Part shown: positions 56,694-64,000 of the stretch, piece by piece
Layout: every line of letters starts with the position of its first letter
How positions within the stretch are numbered: the stretch's first letter is position 1
Origin: Alishewanella tabrizica
Lineage (GTDB): Bacteria; Pseudomonadota; Gammaproteobacteria; Enterobacterales; Alteromonadaceae
Assembly: GCF_014652375.1 (NCBI RefSeq)
Contig: NZ_BMYR01000005.1
Location: 186,001 to 250,000, forward strand
DNA: 64,000 nt
Direction of reading: 5' to 3'
The notes under the pieces: generated by a model
What the model was told of the DNA's origin: nothing
What the model saw: only the letters and a program-made list of their open reading frames with translations
The model's database searches: none
Translations under genes and position numbers: made by a program

Positions 56694-57374
56694 TTATGAT
56701 GAGTGTTGTTGCGCCATTGCCCGATCAACGGGCGGCTCTAGGGTTAACCGCTGTGCTTGAATGACTACTTGCGTCCGATTAGTACAACCTAGTTTGCGAA
56801 AAATGGCGGTAATATGCGCTTTTACTGTAGCCTCTGAGATGTGCAAATCGTAGGCAATTTGTTTATTTAACCAGCCCTCAGTTAAGTAATAAAGTACCTT
56901 GTATTGTTGCTGGGTGAGTTGTGCAACTTTTGCGGCAAGATCTAAATCTTGTTCTGTGTCATGTTGATTTAAAACTTGCTTTTGAATGTTTTTCGGTACC
57001 CACAGTTCGCCATCAAGCACGGCATTTAATGCAGTACTGATATCAATTGGATTTGCTGATTTTGGCACATAAGCCGAGGCACCAAATGCCATGACCCGAC
57101 GGATCACATCGAGATCTTCGCTGGCCGAAATCACAACAATCGGTAAGCTAGGGTAATTTTTTCGAAGTTGAATCAAGCCTAAAAAACCACAGTTTCCGGG
57201 CATATGCAAATCTAGCAAAAGTAAATCAGCATCAGGATGTTGCTCTAATGCTTGGCAGGTACTTTCAAAGCTATCTGTTTCAACCGTTGCCTTAGTGGCA
57301 AAAGTACTGCTTATGGCATTTATTAGCGCATTTCTAAATAGTGGATGATCATCCGCCACGATCAATTTTGCCAT
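56694..57374 (-). CDS. crbR: Response regulator CrbR (NarL/FixJ family)
   Basis: A 226-residue DNA-binding response regulator. The receiver domain starts LIVADDHPLF and has the phosphorylation site Asp55 in LLLDLHMPG. The C-terminal LuxR-type helix-turn-helix is LNKQIAYDLHISEATVKAHI (about residues 175-195). Placement between crbS and acs makes it CrbR, which activates acs in Vibrio and Pseudomonas. The acs terminator lies between acs and crbR, so crbR probably has its own promoter or depends on read-through. Confidence 0.9.
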   Translation of the reverse strand: MAKLIVADDHPLFRNALINAISSTFATKATVETDSFESTCQALEQHPDADLLLLDLHMPGNCGFLGLIQLRKNYPSLPIVVISASEDLDVIRRVMAFGASAYVPKSANPIDISTALNAVLDGELWVPKNIQKQVLNQHDTEQDLDLAAKVAQLTQQQYKVLYYLTEGWLNKQIAYDLHISEATVKAHITAIFRKLGCTNRTQVVIQAQRLTLEPPVDRAMAQQHSS

Positions 57375-57412
57375 TCTACCCTCCAGCGGTGTTCGCCTGT
57401 AATTTTAATTAT

Positions 57413-57437
57413 AAAAAAGGCCGCTATATTGCGGCCT
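57413..57437 (-). terminator. Intrinsic terminator of acs
   Basis: AGGCCGC pairs with GCGGCCT around TATATT. Read leftward the stem is followed by six T in all, 51 bases past the acs stop and before crbR. Confidence 0.85.
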
Positions 57438-57487
57438 GTTTTGCTGCGAATGGAGACACGCAAGCTCAGAGTAAGCAGATAGGCGTC

Positions 57488-59443
57488 CTACTTGCGATTT
57501 AACCGGTTATTTACCAGCATTTCAACCACTGATGGATCGGCAAGTGTAGAAATGTCACCTAGCTGATCATGCTCGTTTGCGGCAATTTTCCGCAGAATAC
57601 GGCGCATGATTTTACCTGAGCGGGTCTTCGGCAGGCCTGCTGGAGCCCACTGTACCAGATCTGGCGTAGCGATGGGTGAAATTTCTTCACGAACCCATGC
57701 TCTAATTGCTTTTGTAAGATCATCACTGGGTTCAACGCCAACACGCGGCGTAACATACACGTAAATACCCTGACCTTTAATGTCATGCGGATAGCCTACA
57801 ACCGCAGCTTCTGCAATAGCTTCATGGGCGACTAAGCAACTTTCAATTTCTGCAGTGCCTAAACGGTGGCCTGAGATGTTTAATACATCATCAACGCGTC
57901 CGGTCAGCCAGTAATAGCCATCTTCGTCACGGCGGGCACCATCGCCCGTAAAATATACGCCAGCATAGGTGCTAAAATAGGTTTGTTCAAAGCGTTCGTG
58001 ATCGCCATACAGGGTACGCATTTGCCCTGGCCAGCTATCCGTTATGACCAAATTGCCTTCACCTTTACCCGTTACAACTTGACCTTCATTGTCAACCAGC
58101 GCCGGTTTCACCCCAAAAAATGGCCGTGTCGCTGAGCCCGGTTTTAATGCTGTGGCACCAGGTAATGGCGTAATTAAGATCCCACCTGTTTCAGTTTGCC
58201 ACCATGTATCAACAATAGGGCAGTTACCTTTACCAATTTTTTCGTGATACCAATACCATGCTTCTGGATTAATGGGTTCACCTACGCTGCCCAAAATACG
58301 TAATGAGCTAAGATCTGCGCCTTCAACGGGAGCTTCGCCATGTGCCATTAACGCACGGATAGCGGTTGGTGCTGTATATAAAATATTAACTTGGTATTTG
58401 TCGACAATCTGCGCGATACGTTTAACACTGGGATAGGTTGGAACACCTTCAAACATCACGCTACTGGCGCCATTGGCAAGGGGGCCATAAACAATATAGC
58501 TATGGCCAGTAACCCAACCTACATCAGCGGCACACCAATAAATATCGCCTTCTTGATAATCAAAAACGTACTGGTGTGTCATTGAAGCATAAACTAAGTA
58601 ACCCCCTGTTGTATGTAAAACGCCTTTGGGTTTTCCAGTAGAGCCTGAGGTGTATAAAATAAACAGTGGATCTTCCGCGTTCATTGGCTCGGGTGCACAG
58701 GTTGTAGAATGTTGTGCCAACAAATCGTGATACCAGACATCACGGCCTTGATGAAAATCAATACTTTTGCCAACATGCTTAATAACAATAACGTTTTTAA
58801 CCGGATTGTTTTCGCCTAAATGCGCTAGCGCGATATCGGTGTTGTCTTTCAAGTTGGTTGCACGGCTGCCACGTAACGCTTGGTCAGTGGTGATCACTAA
58901 TTTTGAATCGCAATCAACTATTCGGCTACCTAAGGCATCGGGTGAGAAACCAGCGAATACCACCGAATGCACCGCACCAATGCGAGCACATGCTAAGAGT
59001 GCAACGGCGGCTTGCGGGATCATAGGCAAGTAAATCGTGACACGATCGCCTTTACCCACACCCAGTGCGCGCATGCCATTCGCTAGCTGACAAACTTCTT
59101 CATAAAGTGCTTGGTAGGTGACTTCTTTTTGTACGCCAGGCTCATCGCCTTCCCAGTAAAAGGCTACTTGATCTGCACGCGTGGCTAAATGCCGATCTAA
59201 ACAGTTAACACTGGCATTTAATTCGCCATCGGCAAACCAATTAATGTGCACATTGCCCAGTTCGAAACTGGTGTCTTTAACTTGGCTAAAGGGTTTGCTC
59301 CAGGTTAAACGCTTTGCATGCTCACCCCAGAATTGATCGGGTTGCGAAATCGATTGTTGGTAAAGCGCCTGATATTGCTCGTCTGTAACATGGCACTGAT
59401 TTTTGATATTGTCAGGTACCGGATAAAGTGTGGCTTGTGTCAT
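57488..59443 (-). CDS. acs: Acetyl-CoA synthetase
   Basis: Makes acetyl-CoA from acetate, ATP and CoA, allowing growth on acetate at low concentration. The 651 residues include the AMP-binding motif [44 protein letters not shown] and the A10 lysine in [10 protein letters not shown] (Lys611), which in homologues is the acetylation-controlled residue. It is divergent from the DcaP-like porin. The upstream region has several GTCG-type inverted repeats like those near the symporter, consistent with control by CrbS/CrbR. Confidence 0.97.
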   Translation of the reverse strand: MTQATLYPVPDNIKNQCHVTDEQYQALYQQSISQPDQFWGEHAKRLTWSKPFSQVKDTSFELGNVHINWFADGELNASVNCLDRHLATRADQVAFYWEGDEPGVQKEVTYQALYEEVCQLANGMRALGVGKGDRVTIYLPMIPQAAVALLACARIGAVHSVVFAGFSPDALGSRIVDCDSKLVITTDQALRGSRATNLKDNTDIALAHLGENNPVKNVIVIKHVGKSIDFHQGRDVWYHDLLAQHSTTCAPEPMNAEDPLFILYTSGSTGKPKGVLHTTGGYLVYASMTHQYVFDYQEGDIYWCAADVGWVTGHSYIVYGPLANGASSVMFEGVPTYPSVKRIAQIVDKYQVNILYTAPTAIRALMAHGEAPVEGADLSSLRILGSVGEPINPEAWYWYHEKIGKGNCPIVDTWWQTETGGILITPLPGATALKPGSATRPFFGVKPALVDNEGQVVTGKGEGNLVITDSWPGQMRTLYGDHERFEQTYFSTYAGVYFTGDGARRDEDGYYWLTGRVDDVLNISGHRLGTAEIESCLVAHEAIAEAAVVGYPHDIKGQGIYVYVTPRVGVEPSDDLTKAIRAWVREEISPIATPDLVQWAPAGLPKTRSGKIMRRILRKIAANEHDQLGDISTLADPSVVEMLVNNRLNRK

Positions 59444-59523
59444 AACATCCTCTGCGACGCTTGATAAATGAAGCTTATTAAAATCATCCTGTATTTCTAA
59501 AGGACTAGGCCTTTAAAAGGAAT

Positions 59524-59601
59524 TAGACCATAGTCTAGACGATGGATGCGCAAGTCGCGAATTGCGACTAAAGGCTAATTGCGAGAATGCAGACTGTCGA
59601 C
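59524..59601. promoter_or_regulatory. Cluster of inverted repeats upstream of acs and the porin gene
   Basis: AGTCGC (59553-59558) and GCGACT (59564-59569) form a 6-bp inverted repeat with a 5-base centre; the GCGACTAAAGG continuation is the complement of the CTTTAGTCG word near the symporter. A perfect palindrome GTCTAGAC (59533-59540) and GTCGAC (59596-59601) flank it. It lies 110-126 bases before the acs ATG and about 126-142 before the porin ATG. Likely regulator binding sites, with CrbR the best guess. Confidence 0.4.
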
Positions 59602-59636
59602 CACAGTTTCGAGTAGAATAACCGCGATGTCAGTAC

Positions 59637-59664
59637 TTAACTTAAATCGTATTACTACTATAAA
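59637..59664 (+). promoter_or_regulatory. Putative sigma-70 promoter of the DcaP-like porin
   Basis: TTAACT (59637-59642) and TATAAA (59659-59664) are 16 bases apart and match four and five of six consensus bases. A GGAG ribosome binding site follows, eight bases before the ATG at 59695. Confidence 0.45.
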
Positions 59665-59694
59665 TAAAAATATATTATAAATGGAGAACTCCAG

Positions 59695-60876
59695 ATGAGA
59701 CAAAGTAAGACACTCAATACCTTGGCAGCAGCCGTTGCCCTTGCATTAACTGCTGGCGCTGCCCAAGCCAATAATGGTTTCAAAGTAGGTGACACTGAAG
59801 TTACTTACGGTGGTTTTATTAAGTTAGATATGATGTACACCGAAACATCTGACGGTGAAATAACCAATTTTCTGGGACGTGACTTTTACGTGCCATCACT
59901 AACGCCAGTATCAGCAACAGGCAAAAGTGCCTCGCGCTTCGATGCCCACGCCAGACAATCTCGCTTTTTCTTCGGCACCTCAACCGATCTTGGTAATGGG
60001 GAAAAGATGGTTGGTCGGTTAGAGTTTGATATGATGACCAGTGTTAACGGCAATGACGAACGTACAACCAACGGTTATAGCCCGGTTATTCGTCATGCTT
60101 TTGTGACTTACAAAAACTGGACGGTAGGCCAAACCTGGTCAAACTTTATGGATCTGCAATCTTTACCAGATACGTTAGATTTCGTAGGTAATGCAGATGC
60201 TGCGGTGTTTATCCGCCAAGCGCAAGTTCGTTATACCTCTGGTAATTTCTCTATTGCGTTGGAAAATCCTGAAAGTACTGTATCTCAGTTTGGTACCAGT
60301 GCCCGTATTACCACAGACGATAACGCGACACCTGATTTAACCATTGGTTATAATTTTAAAACGGAAAATGCAACGTTCCGTTTAGGTGGCTTGTTACGAC
60401 AAATTTCGATTGATGAAGCTATTTTTGATGATACCGTCACGTCTTATGGCGTGTCGTTTAGCGGTAAATTTAACTTATCAAACAAAAATGACATTCGCTT
60501 TACGTTAAACCACGGTAAGGGCTTAGGCCGTTATGTTGGCTTAAACACCATTAATGGTGCAGTGTTAACCGGTACAACCAATGCTGCTGAGCTAGAGGCC
60601 ATTGATGTTACTGCGTTCTCATTAGCCTATCGTCATTTATGGAACGATAAATGGCGTTCAACCTTCTTATATTCTATGTTAAGTGCAGATAACCAAGTGC
60701 AGTTTAGCGGCGTTAATGCGACCAAAGCGACACACAGCTACAGTGCAAACGCCCTGTATCAATTTAATCCTAAATTTATGATGGGTATTGAATATAAATT
60801 CGCTAACCGTGAAGTAGAAAGCGGCTTGGATGGCGATATGCATCGTATTCAATTTAGCGCTAAGTACGACTTCTAA
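59695..60876 (+). CDS. DcaP-like outer-membrane porin
   Basis: A 393-residue outer-membrane barrel. Residues 1-25 form a signal peptide ending in AAQA. The mature part opens with EVTYGGFIKLDMMYTETS, and has RQSRFFFGTST, FEFDMM-like RLEFDMM, and WTVGQTWSNFMDLQSLPDTLDF, which match the DcaP family of trimeric porins for dicarboxylates and other small acids. The C terminus ends in Phe (FSAKYDF), as usual for barrels. It is divergent from acs, so it may help bring organic acids across the outer membrane. Confidence 0.88.
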   Translation: MRQSKTLNTLAAAVALALTAGAAQANNGFKVGDTEVTYGGFIKLDMMYTETSDGEITNFLGRDFYVPSLTPVSATGKSASRFDAHARQSRFFFGTSTDLGNGEKMVGRLEFDMMTSVNGNDERTTNGYSPVIRHAFVTYKNWTVGQTWSNFMDLQSLPDTLDFVGNADAAVFIRQAQVRYTSGNFSIALENPESTVSQFGTSARITTDDNATPDLTIGYNFKTENATFRLGGLLRQISIDEAIFDDTVTSYGVSFSGKFNLSNKNDIRFTLNHGKGLGRYVGLNTINGAVLTGTTNAAELEAIDVTAFSLAYRHLWNDKWRSTFLYSMLSADNQVQFSGVNATKATHSYSANALYQFNPKFMMGIEYKFANREVESGLDGDMHRIQFSAKYDF

Positions 60877-60895
60877 TACGCTATGCGCTATCACT

Positions 60896-60920
60896 AAAAC
60901 CCGGGAAACCGGGTTTTTTT
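60896..60920 (+). terminator. Intrinsic terminator of the porin gene
   Basis: ACCCGG pairs with CCGGGT around GAAA, extended by A:T pairs, then seven T, 19 bases past the stop. Confidence 0.92.
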
Positions 60921-60923
60921 GTT

Positions 60924-60951
60924 AAAAAAAACCGACATAAAGTCGGTTTTT
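60924..60951 (-). terminator. Intrinsic terminator of rne
   Basis: ACCGAC pairs with GTCGGT, extended by A:T pairs. Read leftward it ends in seven T, about 70 bases past the rne stop. It sits back to back with the porin terminator. Confidence 0.88.
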
Positions 60952-61021
60952 GTTTGCAGTAAAGCCAGTTATGCTAGGAGAGAGCCTACGCCACCAGATC
61001 GTGACGTAGGGTTCGTAACAG

Positions 61022-64000
61022 TTACTCCGCTTTCTCAGGCTTAGTCATGGGCGCTGTCACCACTTGACGCGCAAAGGCTGAACCTGCAGGGCGATTTGAC
61101 GAGGCAACAACAGGACGTTGTTCCGTCGGCGTTGCTGCAATCACTTTGGCTGGCGCGTTATCTACGGCATTGTCGGCAACGCTTTCAGGTTTTGCCATTT
61201 GCGCAACAACCATATTACCAAAGCGGCTACGTGCTGGAGCAGGTGTGTTAACCGGTGCCACTGCTTCAGGTTGCGCTAGTTCTAGACTTTGCTGCACCGG
61301 ATTAACGGTCGCTGCTGCTATGGTAATGGCCGTATCTTCTTTTACAGCGGCTTTGGGTTGCACATTTTCGTGAGCTTGCACGTCCACTTCAGCTTGCACA
61401 TCAGCGTTTAGCTTTGTTTCAGCACCTGCACTAACGGTTGCAACGACAGGCTCATTTGCTTGTGCGTCGTCGTCGGGTGATGCAGAAGCCGCAACGCTTA
61501 CTGCCTTGGCCGTGGCATTTATAACTGGGGCCGAAGGCGCTTCCACATCGCTTGTTTCCGATACCTTAACTGCATCAACACGTTCATCCGTCGTTTTTGC
61601 TGCAATCGCATCACTGCTCACTGGCTCATCAACTTTGGCTGGACGGCGACGACTTCTGCTTTTAGCCGGTTTGTCTGCCTGAACATCGGCCGTGTTGTCT
61701 TCGCTTGCAACGACGATCTGAGTCGTTACCGTTTCGTCTGCTGCAGATACCACAGGGGGGGTATTTTCTGTCACAACGTCATTGGCAACAATTGCTGCGG
61801 CTTCTACTTGAGCTGTTGTGTCGGACGACAGCGTTTCTGTTGATGTATCTGAAGATGCAACGTCAGCAGCAGGTAAGGCATCTTGCGTTTGCACGTCACT
61901 AGTCGTTACCGGTTCCGCAAGCTCTGCTTGTTCTTTACGGCGCTTTTGTCCAGCCGCACGTAAGTGGCGAGGTGAACGACGACTCCGACTACGGGGTTCA
62001 TTGCTGTCCGTTTCGGGCAGTTCAGACTCACTGGTTACGCTGTCTTGCGGTTCAGCAGATACTGCGTTAGCTTCCATCGCAACAATCGAGGTACTGTCAT
62101 CTGTAGGCGTTGCTGTTACCTCTGCTGGTTGCGTAGGTGCGACCTCAGTTGCAAGTGTTGATGGCGCTTGAGCAGTGACCACAGGTGTTGTAGTGTCCGC
62201 AGGCGTATCAACAAGCGGCAATGCCGCCATCGCGTTAGTCGTTACCGTTGCTGCTGCGATTGGTGTTTCTACCGCGGCAGGTGTTGCGATAGCCACAGTG
62301 GGTATTGCAGAGATTGCGGTCGTTTCTGCTGCGTCCTGTTCTTTAGCAATACGAACAGAACGTTGCATATTACGACGTTGACGACGCTCAGCTGCAGCGG
62401 TGCGGCTGTTTGGCTCATCTGCCATCTCTTCATTGGGCTTTTCTACGCGAGGCTCTAAGCGAGGTTCTGACGCTGCTTTGCGATTGTCTTGCGTACGCGG
62501 CGTTTTATCAGCGGCCGGCTTTTGTCGCTCTTGGCGTTCTTGACGCTCTGGTCGTTCCTGGCGATCAGGACGAGACACTTTCTCCTCTGAGGCCTGAGCT
62601 TTATCAAGTCCTTTATCGGTCGTTTTTTCAACTACTTTATCAGCAACTTTATCCTGCTGATCAGGGCGACGACGGCGATTATTGTTGCGACGACGATTGT
62701 TATCGCCACGATCACCACGTGAATCGTTACGCTGCTCTTTATTTGAATTGCCCGCAGGTTTATTAGCGGTCTGCGTTGCGGCTGTTTGTTCATCAACTGG
62801 GTTGTTACTGCCGAATAAACTGCTTATCCAACCTACAACCCGTGTTACTAAACTAGGTTGTGCCACAATCGGTGCCGTAACCGCTTTGACTGGTGCCGGG
62901 GCTGCTACAGGGGCTGTTGGGGCTGGTGCACTGGTTTGTGCCATATTAATAGCAGAAATAGCCGGTTTTTCTTTTACTGTTTCGCTAGCCGGGTGATACA
63001 GTTTATCTGTATGTTCTGGCACTTTCGGCAGCGTGTAACTGGCATCTTCAATTTCTTCATCAATACGAACACGCGTAACGTCGTAATTTGGCGTTTCTAA
63101 ATGCTCGTTTGGAATAATAAACACGCGAATGCCATTACGTTGTTCAATGCGACGAACACCTTCACGCTTTTCATTCATCAGGTAAGTGGCTACAGAAACT
63201 GGGACCTGAGCATGAATTTGGCTAGTGTTATCTTTAATCGCTTCTTCTTCAATTAAGCGCAGAATAGACAACGCGGAAGATTCGATACTACGGATAGTGC
63301 CACGGCCATGACAGCGTGGACAGACATGCCCAGCCGATTCACCTAACGACGGACGTAAACGTTGGCGTGACATTTCTAACAAGCCAAACCGTGAAATACG
63401 GCCAATTTGTACACGGGCACGGTCTTGTTTTACAGCGTCTTTTAGACGATTTTCAACTTCTCGTTGGTGACGAACGGGCGTCATATCGATAAAGTCGATA
63501 ACAATTAAACCACCTAAATCGCGTAAGCGTAATTGGCGAGCAATTTCGTCTGCAGCTTCTAGGTTTGTATTGAAAGCGGTTTCTTCAATATCGCCGCCTT
63601 TGGTGGCTTTTGATGAGTTGATATCGATAGCGGTTAAAGCTTCTGTGCTATCAATAACGATAGAACCACCAGAAGGTAAACGCACTTCGCGGCGGAAAGC
63701 CGTTTCAATTTGGTTTTCAATTTGATAGTGCATAAACAGCGGTACTTCGCCCTGATACATTTTTACCCGGTGGGCAAAGTCGGGGCGGAACTGTTGGATA
63801 TACACTTTGGCTTCTTCAAAGATCTTTTGATTATCAATCAAGATCTCGCCGACATCACGGCGCAGATAATCGCGGATGGCGCGAAATACCACATTGCTTT
63901 CTTGGTGAATTAGAAACGGAGCAGGGCGTTTTTGAGATTCTTGTGTGATAGCTGACCAGTGTTTTAATAACGCTTTTAAGTCGTAATCCAGCTCTTCGTA
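61022..64000 (-). CDS. rne: Ribonuclease E, all but the N terminus (runs off the right edge)
   Basis: The main endonuclease of mRNA decay and rRNA processing. The window holds 992 codons plus the stop; the S1 domain and start lie beyond 64000. The catalytic DNase I-like part shows STEALTAIDINSSKATKG and GLIVIDFIDM with the metal-binding aspartates, and the zinc link CPRCHGRGT that joins subunits. After the core comes an amphipathic stretch PSLVTRVVGWISSLFG, a likely membrane anchor, then an Arg-rich RNA-binding segment (NNRRRNNNRRRRP) and a long Ala/Val/Thr/Glu-rich tail that scaffolds the degradosome. The tail ends with two related MxKPE motifs. Confidence 0.95.
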   Translation of the reverse strand, partial: YEELDYDLKALLKHWSAITQESQKRPAPFLIHQESNVVFRAIRDYLRRDVGEILIDNQKIFEEAKVYIQQFRPDFAHRVKMYQGEVPLFMHYQIENQIETAFRREVRLPSGGSIVIDSTEALTAIDINSSKATKGGDIEETAFNTNLEAADEIARQLRLRDLGGLIVIDFIDMTPVRHQREVENRLKDAVKQDRARVQIGRISRFGLLEMSRQRLRPSLGESAGHVCPRCHGRGTIRSIESSALSILRLIEEEAIKDNTSQIHAQVPVSVATYLMNEKREGVRRIEQRNGIRVFIIPNEHLETPNYDVTRVRIDEEIEDASYTLPKVPEHTDKLYHPASETVKEKPAISAINMAQTSAPAPTAPVAAPAPVKAVTAPIVAQPSLVTRVVGWISSLFGSNNPVDEQTAATQTANKPAGNSNKEQRNDSRGDRGDNNRRRNNNRRRRPDQQDKVADKVVEKTTDKGLDKAQASEEKVSRPDRQERPERQERQERQKPAADKTPRTQDNRKAASEPRLEPRVEKPNEEMADEPNSRTAAAERRQRRNMQRSVRIAKEQDAAETTAISAIPTVAIATPAAVETPIAAATVTTNAMAALPLVDTPADTTTPVVTAQAPSTLATEVAPTQPAEVTATPTDDSTSIVAMEANAVSAEPQDSVTSESELPETDSNEPRSRSRRSPRHLRAAGQKRRKEQAELAEPVTTSDVQTQDALPAADVASSDTSTETLSSDTTAQVEAAAIVANDVVTENTPPVVSAADETVTTQIVVASEDNTADVQADKPAKSRSRRRPAKVDEPVSSDAIAAKTTDERVDAVKVSETSDVEAPSAPVINATAKAVSVAASASPDDDAQANEPVVATVSAGAETKLNADVQAEVDVQAHENVQPKAAVKEDTAITIAAATVNPVQQSLELAQPEAVAPVNTPAPARSRFGNMVVAQMAKPESVADNAVDNAPAKVIAATPTEQRPVVASSNRPAGSAFARQVVTAPMTKPEKAE

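Noticed and set aside
61146-62996. Several long rightward frames opposite the rne tail
   Set aside because: They arise from the biased Ala/Thr/Val/Glu codons of the RNase E tail read on the other strand and show no ribosome binding sites or domains.
1-64000. Search for tRNA, rRNA, insertion sequences, prophage and defence genes
   Set aside because: No tRNA-like cloverleaf, rRNA block, transposase, integrase, phage structural gene or known defence domain was seen in the gaps or frames; a covariance-model search would be needed to exclude small RNAs.

Overview
The window is ordinary chromosomal DNA from a gammaproteobacterium. Gene order and protein character point to the Alteromonadales and relatives of Rheinheimera, Alishewanella or Arsukibacterium; this is inferred from recognisable families, not from a search. 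Supporting signs are the msbA-lpxK-ycaR-kdsB block, lolCDE next to mfd and csiV, the sdhCDAB-sucABCD block divergent from gltA, an EarP/EF-P(Arg32) pair, a CrbS/CrbR acetate switch, a DcaP-like porin and an alanine/arginine-rich RNase E tail. No tRNA, rRNA, prophage, insertion sequence, CRISPR array or recognisable defence system was found.

Layout. 1-7.4 kb: 5' part of a second elongation factor G gene (runs off the left edge), murI, then leftward genes for an alpha/beta hydrolase, rimO, a stand-alone BLUF photoreceptor, a DUF1993 protein, the ribosome-assembly GTPase YlqF/RbgA and a DUF3087 membrane protein. 7.4-15.8 kb: csiV-mfd (leftward), a PilZ-like protein, and rightward lolCDE. 15.9-23.9 kb: DUF2062 protein, a ComEC/Rec2 homologue whose metallo-beta-lactamase domain looks catalytically dead, then msbA, lpxK, ycaR, kdsB, a pseudouridine synthase and tcdA. 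24-25.7 kb: csdA-csdE. 25.9-37.3 kb: TCA cycle genes, gltA leftward and sdhCDAB, sucAB, sucCD rightward, punctuated by several hairpin terminators. 37.4-41.4 kb: a small accessory patch with seven tandem 11-bp repeats, a sulfotransferase-like gene and a lone TonB-dependent receptor. 41.7-47.7 kb: glnS, DUF3185, a LysE-type exporter, two unrecognised genes, earP, efp and a DUF1456 gene. 47.8-59.4 kb: an acetate-use locus made of a DnaQ-like exonuclease, a cNMP/CBS/DUF294 protein, a membrane protein, a two-part sodium:solute symporter, crbS, crbR and acs. 59.7-64 kb: DcaP-like porin and rne (runs off the right edge).

How the genes work together. The centre supplies most of the TCA cycle. The right part imports acetate or a similar acid, activates it to acetyl-CoA (Acs) and controls this through CrbS/CrbR. 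The left part serves the envelope: LolCDE moves lipoproteins, MsbA/LpxK/KdsB build lipopolysaccharide, MurI and CsiV serve peptidoglycan. EarP and EF-P form a translation-rescue pair.

The points most worth a second look are shared GTCG-type inverted repeats in the two divergent control regions of the acetate locus, the ComEC protein without metal ligands, the unrecognised gene pair at 44.5-45.4 kb, the 11-bp tandem repeat after sucD, and tandem terminators that split sdh from suc. I did not find a convincing wholly new multi-gene system.
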